From contig JAIMBT010000008.1 of assembly GCA_023511295.1 (NCBI GenBank), positions 1 to 64,000 on the forward strand: a stretch of 64,000 nucleotides of DNA. The letters run 5' to 3'. This document shows, one piece after another, positions 18,714 through 27,714 of this stretch. Made by a program: the position numbers and the translations under genes. Numbering within the stretch: position 1 is the first letter of the stretch; each line of letters starts with the position of its first letter. The notes below the pieces were generated by a model. The model was not told the DNA's origin and did not search any database. It saw only the letters and a program-made list of their open reading frames with translations. Source of the stretch: Alicyclobacillus sp. Its GTDB lineage: Bacteria; Bacillota; Bacilli; Alicyclobacillales; Alicyclobacillaceae.

Positions 18714-19223
18714 ATGGCGAACGAGGAGACAGGCAAGGGCGTATGGAACGGGATCCACTGGCGATTTATCGGGTTGACGGTGGTGGTTCTCGCGGCATTG
18801 CAGGTCGCGGGACAGTATTTGGCTCGGTATCCCGTCCTGGAGAGCCTGCCGCTCGCCGTATTGATTGTGTCATACATCGTCATCCCGCGCGTGAAAGAGC
18901 GACGGTTGGCGAACGCCTTGACCGGTGTCATCGCGATGTACGTCGTGGGCCTGATTCTCGAAGCGGTGTTCGACTGGAGGTCAGTACAAAGCGCCCTGGC
19001 GCAGCATGCCGTCTGGAACTTGGTCGAGCTGAACGTCTTCCCGCTCTTGCTCGGCGTCCTCGTCGCGTTTGCGTACCTGCGGTTGACCGAGTGGTCCGAG
19101 CGCAAACGCGCGGAGGCAGAACGAAAGCGCCGCCAGGAGAAGGGGGTACCGGAACCGGAGCAGCGCCCGCGCGTGCATTCAAAAAAATACGCGAAAAAGA
19201 AGAAGAAAAACAAGCGCCGTTAG
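18714..19223 (+). CDS. Membrane protein with polylysine tail, unknown
   Basis: The 169-residue product has an N-terminal cytosolic segment, about four membrane helices (near 20-37, 42-58, 66-85 and 97-118), then a highly charged tail of about 50 residues ending in KKYAKKKKKNKRR. A basic tail on a membrane protein suggests contact with RNA, ribosomes or acidic phospholipid, but this is only inference. GGAGGAGG lies upstream of the ATG. It precedes the valS leader, a place held by ysxE-type genes in B. subtilis, but it is not similar to YsxE. Function unknown. Confidence 0.8.
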   Translation: MANEETGKGVWNGIHWRFIGLTVVVLAALQVAGQYLARYPVLESLPLAVLIVSYIVIPRVKERRLANALTGVIAMYVVGLILEAVFDWRSVQSALAQHAVWNLVELNVFPLLLGVLVAFAYLRLTEWSERKRAEAERKRRQEKGVPEPEQRPRVHSKKYAKKKKKNKRR

Positions 19224-19235
19224 GCGCGTTCGTCC

Positions 19236-19265
19236 TTGACAAAGGCTGAGTGCCTTGCGTACCAT
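19236..19265 (+). promoter_or_regulatory. Sigma-A promoter for the valS T-box leader
   Basis: TTGACA at 19236-19241 is a perfect -35, and TACCAT at 19260-19265 lies 18 bases away. Transcription would start near 19272 and give a leader of about 345 bases, the expected size for a T-box leader plus ribosome-binding region. Confidence 0.7.
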
Positions 19266-19271
19266 GGGTGG

Positions 19272-19569
19272 TACCGATTCTTGCGGTTCGGCTTTGTCGA
19301 ATGACGCGACGCATCGAATCAGCGCGATGACGAGAAGGAGTAAACCGCACCCCGCCGCACAGAGAGTCCGGAACAGGTGAGAGCCGGACGGGACGGAACG
19401 GTTGAATGTCGTCTCCGAGCGAGCTGTGGACCGCCCACAGCCGGTTCATCCCGTTATCGATGTCGAGTGCCCTCTCTCGGTTCGCTCGCCGCGGGCCGTC
19501 TGTAGAGAGGGAATTCAGGTGGTACCACGGAACCATGTCTTCCGTCCTGATGGGCGGAAGACTTTTGTT
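19272..19569 (+). promoter_or_regulatory. T-box riboswitch sensing tRNA-Val, upstream of valS
   Basis: The conserved T-box core AGGTGGTACCACGGA is at 19517-19531. The upstream Stem I region carries the distal-loop type sequence GGTGAGAGCC near 19375-19384 and the specifier region TGAATGTCGTCTCCGAGC at about 19403-19420, giving specifier GTC (valine) at 19408-19410. Uncharged tRNA-Val would stabilise an antiterminator formed with the T-box core and let valS be transcribed. This fits the downstream gene exactly. Confidence 0.93.
19537..19569 (+). terminator. T-box-controlled terminator before valS
   Basis: An 11-bp stem (19537-19547 with 19552-19562, one G-U pair) with loop TGAT is followed by TTTTGTTATTTT. 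It directly follows the T-box core, as expected for the alternative structure to the antiterminator. Confidence 0.9.
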
Positions 19570-19616
19570 ATTTTCGGGACCCGGATAGTTGGTCCCAGCT
19601 TCAGGAGGAGATATGG

Positions 19617-22280
19617 ATGAGCCAACCAGAATCGAAACGGGGCACTCATCTGCCGACTGTGTACGACCCCAAGGCCGTCGAAGCGCGGATGTATCGCTTC
19701 TGGGAAACGGCCGGTGCTTTTCGAGCGGACGCTGCTTCGTCCAAACCGGCCTTCTCCATCGTGATGCCGCCGCCGAACGTCACGGGCTCCCTGCACCTCG
19801 GCCATGCCTGGAATAACACCCTCCAGGATATCATCATCCGGCATCGACGGATGGCCGGCTACGAAGCGCTGTTCCTGCCAGGGACCGACCACGCCGGCAT
19901 TGCCACGCAGGCACGCGTGGAGAAGGCACTGCGCGAGGAGACGGGGCAAACGCGGTACGACCTCGGACGCGAGCGGTTTGTCGAACGGGTTTGGGAATGG
20001 AAGCACGCCTACGGGAACCAAATTACGGACCAGGTTCGGGCCATCGGATCCTCCTGCGATTGGTCGCGCGAACGTTTCACGATGGACGAAGGTCTTTCGC
20101 GTGCGGTGCGCAAGGTGTTTGTCGATCTCTACGAGAAGGGGTTGATCTACCGCGGCAACCGCATCATCAACTGGTGCCCGCGCTGTGCGACGGCTCTGTC
20201 GGACATCGAGGTGGAGCACGTTGAGGTCCCGGCGCAACTGTACCACGTGCGGTACCCGTTTGCGGACGGGGAGGGCTCTCTCACCGTCGCGACGACGCGG
20301 CCGGAAACCATGTTCGCCGACGTGGCGGTCGCCGTCCACCCCGATGACCCGCGCTATGCCCCCATCGTGGGTAAACCGGTGTGCCTGCCACTCACCGACC
20401 GGACCATCCCGGTCATCGCGGACGCGTATGTCGACCGCGAGTACGGGACGGGTTGCGTGAAGATCACGCCGGCCCATGATCCCAACGACTTCGAAGTGGG
20501 CCTGCGCCACGACCTCGACATGCCGCAGTGCATTGGGCCTGATGGGCGGTTGACGGAACTGGCGGGGCCGTACGCCGGGCTGTCGCGCGAGGAGGCGCGC
20601 GCTCGTGTGGTGGCGGATCTCGAAGCGCAGGGCTTCCTCGTCGGGGCCGAGCCGTTGGACCACGCCGTGGGACACTGCAGCCGCTGCGAGACGGTGGTGG
20701 AACCGCTTCTCTCGCTGCAGTGGTTCGTGCGGATGCAACCTCTCGCGCAACCCGCATTGGAAGCACTGCGCCGCGGCGAGCTGCGGTTCGTGCCAGCCCG
20801 CTTCGAGCGGATCTTCAGCCAGTGGCTGGAGAACGTGCGCGACTGGTGTATCTCACGGCAACTCTGGTGGGGCCACCGGATACCGGTGTGGTACTGCGGC
20901 CAGTGCGGGGACGCGACGGTCTCTCTGGACGACCCGGCGGCCTGCCAGCACTGTGGTTCCACGGAGATCCACCAGGACGAAGACGTCCTCGATACCTGGT
21001 TCTCCTCTGGACTCTGGCCGTTCTCGACGATGGGCTGGCCGGAAGCGACCGAGGACATGGCGAAGTTCTACCCGACGGACGTGTTGGTGACAGCGTACGA
21101 CATCCTGTTTTTCTGGGTGGCCCGGATGGTGTTCACGGGGCTGGAGTTCACTGGCCGGATGCCGTTTCGCGAGGTGGTGGTGCACGGACTGATTCGCGAC
21201 GGCCAGGGACGAAAGATGTCGAAGAGCCTTGGAAACGGGGTCGATCCGCTGGAGGTCATCGAGCGGTATGGCGCCGATGCCCTGCGCTTCACCCTGACGA
21301 CGGGTACGTCCCCTGGGAACGACCAGCGCTTCTTCTGGGAGAAGGTCGAAGGCTCGCGCAACTTCATCAATAAACTCTGGAACGCGGCGCGCTTCGTGCT
21401 CATGAACCTGGGTTCCGATGCGGCGCTGCCGGAACTTCAACCGGGTACCTGGTCGCTGGCGGATCGCTGGATTGTGACGCGGTTGCAGGACGTGGTGTCG
21501 ACCACCACGGAACAGCTGAACCGATACGACTTCGGCGAGGCCTGTCGAACCCTCTACGACTTCGCTTGGGATGAGTTCTGCGACTGGTACATCGAGTTCT
21601 CGAAGTTGAGCCTCTACGGAACAGACGAGGATGCCAAAGTGCAGACGCGCGCGGTGTTGGTGTACGTCCTCGATACGCTGCTCCGGTTGTTGCATCCGGT
21701 GATTCCGTTCGTCACCGAGGAGATCTGGCAGGCGCTTCCGCACGAGGGCGAAGCGCTGATTCTGGCACACTGGCCAGAGCCGCGCTCGGACTATCGCTTT
21801 GAGTCGGCCGTTGCGGAGGCGGACACGGTGATGGAGGTGGTGCGCGCCGTGCGCAACCTGCGCTCGGAGATGAATGTGGCTCCATCGAAACCTGTCCGGC
21901 TCGACATTCATCCGCGTACGGACACGGCACACACGGCGCTTGCGGCTGGGGTGGCCTACCTGCAGCGGCTGTGCAACGCAGCGTCGATAGAGTTCCACAG
22001 AGAGGGCGATGCGCCGGCACAGTCGGTGTCGGCCGTTTTCAGCGGAGGCGAGCTGTTCGTCCCGCTCGCCGGCGTGGTGGATGTGGATGCGGAACGAGAT
22101 CGGCTGCAGCGCGAAGCGGGTCGCCTGCAGTCCGAAGTGAAGCGGGCGTCCGCAAAACTTGCGAACGAGTCGTTCGTGTCGCGGGCTCCCGCGGCGGTCG
22201 TCGAAGCGGAGCGCGCAAAGCTGGCAGACTATCAGCAGCAACTCGAGGCGGTCACGCAGCGCTTGGCAGGACTGACCTGA
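19617..22280 (+). CDS. valS: Valyl-tRNA synthetase
   Basis: It charges tRNA-Val. The 887-residue product is the normal size. The class I signatures HLGH (60-63, in VTGSLHLGHAW) and KMSKS (533-537) are present. The editing domain lies between them, an anticodon-binding helical domain follows, and a C-terminal coiled coil (about 820-887) is rich in Arg, Glu and Leu. The ATG at 19617 follows AGGAGGAG. Expression is set by the T-box leader. folC follows, as in many Bacillota. Confidence 0.97.
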   Translation: MSQPESKRGTHLPTVYDPKAVEARMYRFWETAGAFRADAASSKPAFSIVMPPPNVTGSLHLGHAWNNTLQDIIIRHRRMAGYEALFLPGTDHAGIATQARVEKALREETGQTRYDLGRERFVERVWEWKHAYGNQITDQVRAIGSSCDWSRERFTMDEGLSRAVRKVFVDLYEKGLIYRGNRIINWCPRCATALSDIEVEHVEVPAQLYHVRYPFADGEGSLTVATTRPETMFADVAVAVHPDDPRYAPIVGKPVCLPLTDRTIPVIADAYVDREYGTGCVKITPAHDPNDFEVGLRHDLDMPQCIGPDGRLTELAGPYAGLSREEARARVVADLEAQGFLVGAEPLDHAVGHCSRCETVVEPLLSLQWFVRMQPLAQPALEALRRGELRFVPARFERIFSQWLENVRDWCISRQLWWGHRIPVWYCGQCGDATVSLDDPAACQHCGSTEIHQDEDVLDTWFSSGLWPFSTMGWPEATEDMAKFYPTDVLVTAYDILFFWVARMVFTGLEFTGRMPFREVVVHGLIRDGQGRKMSKSLGNGVDPLEVIERYGADALRFTLTTGTSPGNDQRFFWEKVEGSRNFINKLWNAARFVLMNLGSDAALPELQPGTWSLADRWIVTRLQDVVSTTTEQLNRYDFGEACRTLYDFAWDEFCDWYIEFSKLSLYGTDEDAKVQTRAVLVYVLDTLLRLLHPVIPFVTEEIWQALPHEGEALILAHWPEPRSDYRFESAVAEADTVMEVVRAVRNLRSEMNVAPSKPVRLDIHPRTDTAHTALAAGVAYLQRLCNAASIEFHREGDAPAQSVSAVFSGGELFVPLAGVVDVDAERDRLQREAGRLQSEVKRASAKLANESFVSRAPAAVVEAERAKLADYQQQLEAVTQRLAGLT

Positions 22281-22308
22281 GGCCTTCCCGCGCCTTGGCG
22301 CGGAGGCC
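22281..22308 (+). terminator. Imperfect hairpin after valS
   Basis: A GC-rich hairpin with a small bulge occupies 22281-22308, right after the valS stop, with no T-run. It may be a weak terminator or processing site. Transcription into folC seems possible. Confidence 0.3.
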
Positions 22309-22355
22309 CTCGGTTGTCCACGGCGGTGTCGAATCACGGGGGAGGAGAATAGATT

Positions 22356-23663
22356 GTGGCTGTAGACAGCAATTCCGGCCGCGCGTGGGTCCAGTCGCTA
22401 TCTCGGTTCGGGATTCGCCCCGGGTTGGAGCGGACCGAGCGAGTGCTCGAGGCGCTGGGAAACCCCCACCGCGGTCTGCGGTTCTACCACGTAGCCGGTA
22501 CGAACGGAAAAGGCAGCGTGTGCGCGTTTCTGTCCGAGATCTTGGGGGCTTTGCAGCGAACCGGCGTGTTCACGTCGCCGTCGTTCGACGGCTACCGCGG
22601 GCGCATGCGCGTCGACGGTTCGAACATCCGTCCCGAAGATTTCGAGCGCCTCGCGTGCCGCGTGCGGGACGCGGCGCTCACTGTGACACCGGAGGATATG
22701 GTCACAGAGTTTGAGGCGTTGACCTGCATCGCGTGCATGTACTTCGCGGAGCAACAGGTCGACGCTGTGGTTTGGGAGACGGGCCTTGGCGGACGGTACG
22801 ACTCGACGAACGTCGTCCACCCCGTGGTCGCGGCCATCACCAACGTCGGTCTCGACCACACCGAGATCTTAGGACCCACCGTGCGGCATATCGCGCGAGA
22901 TAAGTCCGGGATCATCAAATCCGGGGCGGACGCGGTGACGGCAGCGGAGGGCGAGGCGCTGCAGGTGATTCAGGCGGCCGCCTTGGCTGCCGGGACCACC
23001 TGCCACGTGTACGGAGTCCACTTTCAGGTGGTGCGGCGCGTGACCAACGCGTCGGTTGTCGTCGACTACCGCGGACTGGAGCACGATTGGTATGCACTCC
23101 CCTGTACCCTCTTCGGAGCGCATCAGGCGAAAAACCTGGCCGTCGCGCTGGCGATGTACGAATGTGGCCTGCGCGCGGGTGTGGCAGTTCCGTTGACGGA
23201 CGTGCAGCTGCGCGCAGCGCTTCGCAAGGTGGCATGGCCGGGTCGGTTTGAAATCGGTTCGTTCCGCGGACGGCCCATGGTGCTCGACGGCGCACATAAC
23301 CCGGACGGAGCTCACAGTCTCGTCGCGGCGTTAGCTGAGTTCGGCCGCTTGCGGCGCCTGGACGGCGTCTTGTGGACGCTTGTCGTGGGCATCTTGGGTG
23401 ACAAAGACGTCGATACCATCTTGCGAACGGTGCTCCCAGTGGCGCGTCGTGTCGTGGTCACGGCCCCGGACAATGGCCGAGCGCTGCCTGTGGGTGAACT
23501 CGCGCAACGCATCCGGGCCATTGATCCGACGCTGCCCGTGATGGAGCAACCGCGTATCGTGGAGGCACTGGCGTGTGCGAGTGCGTTTGATGATCCGATC
23601 TGCTGCATGGGTTCCCTGTATACCGTCCACGAAGCGAGGGAAGCTATGGACGTTGGCGGTTGA
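22356..23663 (+). CDS. folC: Folylpolyglutamate synthase / dihydrofolate synthase
   Basis: It adds glutamate to dihydropteroate and folates in the cytosol. The 435-residue product has the Mur-ligase-type P-loop GTNGKGS at 48-54, the GLDHTEILG block near 168 and DKSGIIKSG near 184. The domain linker contains LDGAHNPDG near residue 310, the FolC C-terminal signature. The GTG at 22356 follows GGGGAGGAG. murC starts 67 bases downstream on the same strand, so co-transcription is likely. Confidence 0.96.
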   Translation: MAVDSNSGRAWVQSLSRFGIRPGLERTERVLEALGNPHRGLRFYHVAGTNGKGSVCAFLSEILGALQRTGVFTSPSFDGYRGRMRVDGSNIRPEDFERLACRVRDAALTVTPEDMVTEFEALTCIACMYFAEQQVDAVVWETGLGGRYDSTNVVHPVVAAITNVGLDHTEILGPTVRHIARDKSGIIKSGADAVTAAEGEALQVIQAAALAAGTTCHVYGVHFQVVRRVTNASVVVDYRGLEHDWYALPCTLFGAHQAKNLAVALAMYECGLRAGVAVPLTDVQLRAALRKVAWPGRFEIGSFRGRPMVLDGAHNPDGAHSLVAALAEFGRLRRLDGVLWTLVVGILGDKDVDTILRTVLPVARRVVVTAPDNGRALPVGELAQRIRAIDPTLPVMEQPRIVEALACASAFDDPICCMGSLYTVHEAREAMDVGG

Positions 23664-23730
23664 GGACAGGCTCCGTGGGTCGCGCAGGCGACGGGTTGCA
23701 CATGGAGCCGCGAATACGGAGACGAGGACG

Positions 23731-25137
23731 GTGAAGCGCGTGAGTCGCTCGCAGCATGTTCACTTTGTCGGGATTGGCGGTTACGGGATGAGCGCAATCG
23801 CACGGGTGATGTTGGACCTGGGGTACGAGGTCAGTGGGTCGGACGTTTCCGCTCAAGAATTGACACAGCGCCTTCAGAACTTGGGCGCGACGGTCTACCA
23901 CGGTCATGCCCCGCATCAAGTGGACGGCGCCGATATCGTGGTGTACAGTACCGCCTTACCGCAGGACAACGTTGAACTGGCGGCCGCCCGATCTAAGGAC
24001 ATCCCCGTCATCCACCGTTCGGAAATGTTGGCCCGCCTGATGGAAGGCCGAATCGGGGTTGCCGTCACGGGCGCACACGGTAAAACCACCACCACGTCGA
24101 TGATCTCCTACGTCCTCGACCGCTGCGGGCTGGAGCCGACGTTTGTGGTCGGTGGGGTGGTCAGCAACATCGGCGACAACGCCAAGGCTGGGCGGGGCCA
24201 GTACGTGGTCGCTGAGGCCGACGAGAGCGACGGGTCGTTCTTGCATTATCGGCCCCAGATTGCCGTTGTAACGAATATCGAGGCAGATCACCTGGAGCAC
24301 TATGGCGGTGACTTCGAGAACCTGAAGGCTGCGTACCGGACGTTCGTTCAACAGATTCCCGAAGATGGTTTGCTGGTCGCGTCGGCTGCCGACCCGCACC
24401 TCGGAGATCTGTTGCCGGATGCACACTGTCACGTGGTGACCTTTGCCATCGACGAGCCTGCAACCGTGACCGCAACCGCGGTCCGACTGGAAGACCGCGG
24501 CAGCACCTGCGACGTGTACGCCCGCGGCGAACGGCTCGGCCGTTTGCAACTGGCCGTGCCCGGACGCCACAACATCCTCAACGCTCTGGCGGCGATTGCG
24601 GTTTGCCAGGCGGCGGGTCTGGACTTTGCGGATATCTGTGCTGCGCTGGCGGAGTTTCACGGGGCGAAACGGCGGTTCCAGGTCATCTCAGAAACGGCCG
24701 ACGTCGCTGTTGTCGACGACTACGCCCATCATCCCACCGAGATCAGCGCCACCATCGAAGCGGCCCGGGCGACGGGTCGACGGATTGTGGCTGTGTTTCA
24801 ACCCCAGCGGTACACGCGCACGTTCTTCCTATTCGACGCGTTCGCGCAAGCGTTTCGCGGTGCGGATGAGGTTGTCATTCTCGATATTTACTCCCCCGCA
24901 GGCGAACAGCGGATTGAAGGTGTCTCGGCGGAGCGGCTCGTGGAAGCCATTCGCGCGCGCAGCAACCCGAACGTTCGCTTCCTCGCCACGAAGGATGACG
25001 CGTTTCATTACCTGGAGCAGACAGTTTCTGCCGGTGACTTGGTGCTGACGATGGGTGCCGGCGACGTGTGGAAGGTTGCCGTGCGGCTCGCGGAGGCACT
25101 CGGCCAGCGGGAAGCGCAGAAGGCGAGTCTCGCCTGA
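23731..25137 (+). CDS. murC: UDP-N-acetylmuramate--L-alanine ligase
   Basis: It attaches L-alanine to UDP-MurNAc, the first peptide step in peptidoglycan precursor synthesis. The 468-residue product has the N-terminal nucleotide motif HFVGIGGYGMS, the ATP loop GAHGKTTT near 112-119, the EADESDGSF block, and the C-terminal DDYAHHPTEI signature. Start codon is ambiguous between GTG 23731 and GTG 23740. I chose 23731 because GGAG at 23718-23721 is well placed. A strong bidirectional hairpin follows. Confidence 0.96.
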   Translation: MKRVSRSQHVHFVGIGGYGMSAIARVMLDLGYEVSGSDVSAQELTQRLQNLGATVYHGHAPHQVDGADIVVYSTALPQDNVELAAARSKDIPVIHRSEMLARLMEGRIGVAVTGAHGKTTTTSMISYVLDRCGLEPTFVVGGVVSNIGDNAKAGRGQYVVAEADESDGSFLHYRPQIAVVTNIEADHLEHYGGDFENLKAAYRTFVQQIPEDGLLVASAADPHLGDLLPDAHCHVVTFAIDEPATVTATAVRLEDRGSTCDVYARGERLGRLQLAVPGRHNILNALAAIAVCQAAGLDFADICAALAEFHGAKRRFQVISETADVAVVDDYAHHPTEISATIEAARATGRRIVAVFQPQRYTRTFFLFDAFAQAFRGADEVVILDIYSPAGEQRIEGVSAERLVEAIRARSNPNVRFLATKDDAFHYLEQTVSAGDLVLTMGAGDVWKVAVRLAEALGQREAQKASLA

Positions 25138-25161
25138 TGGGGTGGCGAGCGTCTCATAGAT

Positions 25162-25198
25162 AAAACAGGCGATGGGAAGCCCATCGCCTGTTTTCCTT
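25162..25198. terminator. Bidirectional terminator between murC and a convergent small gene
   Basis: A perfect 15-bp stem (25162-25176 with 25180-25194) with loop AAG starts with AAAA and ends with TTTTCCTT, so it can terminate on both strands. It serves murC on the plus strand and the 58-residue gene on the minus strand. Confidence 0.9.
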
Positions 25199-25206
25199 AC
25201 GGTTTA

Positions 25207-25383
25207 CTATCGCTGGGGCCTGCCGTGGCGGGATTGCACCGCTCTCGTGAAGAAGTAGTAAGCGACGGACAGCAAGGCGAGCACCGCCGCAATCTTCAAC
25301 GCGATGCTGAGAAAGACCACGAGGACCACCAGGGCAATCACGGCGATGACGGTCAGGACTCCAGTCCGAATCCACAGATTCAC
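25207..25383 (-). CDS. Small membrane protein, unknown
   Basis: A minus-strand frame encodes 58 residues from a GTG complementing 25381-25383, with AAAGGGGTG upstream at good spacing. The product has a hydrophobic stretch from about residue 8 to 46 (one long or two close helices) and a basic tail ending in SRHGRPQR. No family is recognised. A candidate extended -10 lies at 25542-25550 and the shared terminator at 25162-25198 ends the unit, so it has a complete small transcription unit of its own. Confidence 0.65.
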   Translation of the reverse strand: MNLWIRTGVLTVIAVIALVVLVVFLSIALKIAAVLALLSVAYYFFTRAVQSRHGRPQR

Positions 25384-25541
25384 GTCGACACCCCTTTCGC
25401 GGTTCCCAACCCGGTTTCCGGCAGACTCCGCTCAGATGATCTCGTTGGGCAATGTGCCATCCCGACGTTCGCAACCGCCGTTGGCACCGGCGTCCACCTA
25501 CCCGCCGATTTTCCGCGGTGTTGGGACAAGCGTCCGCTCCC

Positions 25542-25550
25542 ATTGTAACA
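25542..25550 (-). promoter_or_regulatory. Extended -10 promoter for the 58-residue membrane protein gene
   Basis: On the minus strand the segment reads TGTTACAAT, an extended -10 match. The leader to the GTG would be about 150 bases. No good -35 is present at 17 bases. Confidence 0.45.
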
Positions 25551-25695
25551 CGAACCCGCCCGTCCGGAGGAATCGCGTCGACCGTTGTCGAACAGAGGTG
25601 TGGATGGAACTGCTGAACGGTCCGCAGCACGGTGCATCGACCGGTTTCGCCGACCTGGCGCTACGGCGGTCGGCAGCGCGGGGAGGCTTCTCGGA

Positions 25696-26352
25696 ATGCG
25701 TGCAATCGGCGCCTGGGTGTGGTTGTTCGGCCTCATCGGCTTTGGAGTCGGTGGCCTGGCAGCTTGGTTGGGGAAGCGTCTGTCCGATGGGGATGGACGG
25801 ACCGACAGCCGCGGGTTGTGGTGCGTGCCCCTCATCAGTGCAGCTCTGTTCGGCGCGACGGTGCTCCGCGTTCAGGCGCTGGTACAGCTGTGTCCGTGGC
25901 TTACGCTGTGGTTTTTGCTGCTCGTTGTGACCGTTACGGATATCCGGTCGATGCGCGTGCCGAATCTCTGCACGTATGCGGGGGCCGGATGCTTGCTCCT
26001 GGCCACGGGGTGCTGCCACCTGCATTCATGGGTCGGCGCGCTGACGGGCGCGGGGACTGCAGCCGTGGTGATGGTGGGGCTCCACGTTTTGTCACGAGGA
26101 CAGCTTGGCATGGGGGACGTGAAACTGTTCGTCAGTGTGGGGACGGTCCTCGGGCCGGTCGGGGCGATGGCCGCCTTGTTTTTCGCCTCCGTAAGCGGTG
26201 CGGTCACAGGTTTGGCGCTGCGATGGATGGGCTTGCAGCGCCGCATGGAACCCATGCCATTCGTTCCGCATATCGCCGTGGGGAGCGTGATCGTCGCATT
26301 CTTCGGCCCCGCGCTGGCAGACTGGTATGTGGTTCATTGGCTGCCCAGGTAA
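25696..26352 (+). CDS. comC: Type IV prepilin peptidase (A24 family), ComC-like
   Basis: It cleaves the leader of type IV prepilins at the membrane and would serve the ComG pseudopilins encoded at 42-44 kb. The 218-residue product is shorter than B. subtilis ComC (248). It keeps both catalytic aspartates, Asp82 in VTDIRSMRVPN and Asp141 in GMGDVK, in a multi-helix membrane protein. The N-terminal methylase-type cytosolic domain is reduced and no CxxC pair is evident. The ATG at 25696 follows GGGGAGG. comC sits near folC and spoIIB in B. subtilis, which fits. Confidence 0.9.
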   Translation: MRAIGAWVWLFGLIGFGVGGLAAWLGKRLSDGDGRTDSRGLWCVPLISAALFGATVLRVQALVQLCPWLTLWFLLLVVTVTDIRSMRVPNLCTYAGAGCLLLATGCCHLHSWVGALTGAGTAAVVMVGLHVLSRGQLGMGDVKLFVSVGTVLGPVGAMAALFFASVSGAVTGLALRWMGLQRRMEPMPFVPHIAVGSVIVAFFGPALADWYVVHWLPR

Positions 26353-26422
26353 CACCTGCGCCGAGTCTCTTGCGATGGTAACCGGATTCACCCGAAGCAG
26401 CGGGCGTGTGGGAAAATGTGGT

Positions 26423-26451
26423 TTGCGCCACCTGGCCGCTTCTCCTATAAT
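26423..26451 (+). promoter_or_regulatory. Sigma-A promoter for the 3D/G5 protein gene
   Basis: TATAAT at 26446-26451 is a perfect -10 and TTGCGC at 26423-26428 is 17 bases upstream. The start near 26458 gives a leader of about 55 bases. Confidence 0.65.
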
Positions 26452-26512
26452 GGGCACAGCTTCGACCCCTGCGCGTCTTCCACCTCTCTCGACAGAGAGA
26501 AGAGGTGATGTC

Positions 26513-27487
26513 GTGCGGATTCCGAAGTCCCGATGGTTGTCCGCAGGCGTGCTGGCCGGTGTGGTCTTCCTGTGCGTTGGAGCAGGTTCGGCTCGGTACG
26601 CGTGGAAGACCGTCACGGTGTATGACGGCGGACAGCGCCAGGTGATTGGAGGATTTGCCGCGAAGAACTTGGGCCAGTTTCTTGCCGACCACGGCGTCCA
26701 AGTGACTTCGCAAGATCGCGTTTCGCCGCCGCTCACGTCTCGGGTTGCGAGCGGTATGACCGTCCGGATTGAGCACCCGAAGCAGGTGACACTCGTCACC
26801 GGGCTGGCGAAACAGCGGTTCCAAACCTTTGCACCTACGGTAAAGGACTTTCTCGAGCAACAAGGGATCCCGACAGGAGACACGCAAGCAGTCAGTGAGC
26901 CGTTATCGGCACCGCTGACGGATGGAGAAGAGCTGGACATCGTCGAGGAGACCAGCCGAACGTCCGTACAGACCCGGACCATACAATTTCAGACCATACG
27001 TCGCTCAACAGACGCATTGTATCGCGGCCAGCAACGAGTGGTGACGCGTGGTGTGGAAGGGTTACAGCGCATTCGCACAACAGAGGTCTTACGGAACGGG
27101 AAACTGGTTCGTCGAACGGTGACGCGCACGACCGTGCGCCAGCCGCAGGATAGGGTGATTGAGGTGGGCACGCGCCCACACTCGTATGGCCTTTCCGCAC
27201 GCAGCATCGGGTCTCTGGTGATTGAGCGGCAGTTGACCGTGTTGGCGACAGCTTATCCGGCTGGCGGTCGTACCGCCAGCGGTACGCCAGCGCAACCAGG
27301 CGAAATCGCCGTCGACCCGACCGTCATCCCACTCGGTACGAAGTGGTATATCCCCGGTATCGGGATTGTGCGGGCGGAAGATACCGGCAGTGCCATCCGC
27401 GGCAATCGGATTGATATCTGTATGGCGACCCTGGGCCAGGCAGACAGCTGGGGACTGCGGACCGTCACCATCTATCAGGTTCGCTGA
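26513..27487 (+). CDS. YabE-like protein: DUF348 repeats, G5 and 3D domains
   Basis: A secreted or membrane-anchored cell-wall protein related to YabE and resuscitation-promoting-factor-like proteins. The 324-residue product has an N-terminal membrane segment (about 10-28). Two ubiquitin-like DUF348 repeats follow (about 35-95 and 95-150), then a G5 domain (about 140-220, with TRTIQFQTI and EVLRNGKLVRRTV). The C-terminal 3D domain (about 240-324) keeps the aspartates in EDTGSAIRGNRIDIC. 3D domains are associated with lytic transglycosylase folds. The GTG at 26513 follows GAAGAGGTG. It has its own promoter and terminator. Confidence 0.9.
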   Translation: MRIPKSRWLSAGVLAGVVFLCVGAGSARYAWKTVTVYDGGQRQVIGGFAAKNLGQFLADHGVQVTSQDRVSPPLTSRVASGMTVRIEHPKQVTLVTGLAKQRFQTFAPTVKDFLEQQGIPTGDTQAVSEPLSAPLTDGEELDIVEETSRTSVQTRTIQFQTIRRSTDALYRGQQRVVTRGVEGLQRIRTTEVLRNGKLVRRTVTRTTVRQPQDRVIEVGTRPHSYGLSARSIGSLVIERQLTVLATAYPAGGRTASGTPAQPGEIAVDPTVIPLGTKWYIPGIGIVRAEDTGSAIRGNRIDICMATLGQADSWGLRTVTIYQVR

Positions 27488-27574
27488 CTCGCTGATTGGT
27501 CGGTGGGATTCGGGGCAAGGGAGCGGTTCGGAAGACACACGGGGGCGAGCAGCGCCGAACTGGGCGCAAAGGCG

Positions 27575-27634
27575 GAGAGGGATGGCGACCGGAATGTTTC
27601 ACGCCCGGCGCCGCCCTCTCTTTATTTATTTTTT
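27575..27634 (+). terminator. Terminator after the 3D/G5 protein gene
   Basis: GAGAGGG at 27575-27581 pairs with CCCTCTC at 27614-27620, with further pairing inside, and is followed by a 14-base run of T with two A (27621-27634). This is the clearest U-tract in the window. Confidence 0.85.
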
Positions 27635-27714
27635 GTCTCGGCCGGTGCTGCGGAATGAAAGAGTCGCCAGATTCATAGATTGATAGCAGTCAACCCCTGT
27701 CAGGAGTGATCTGG

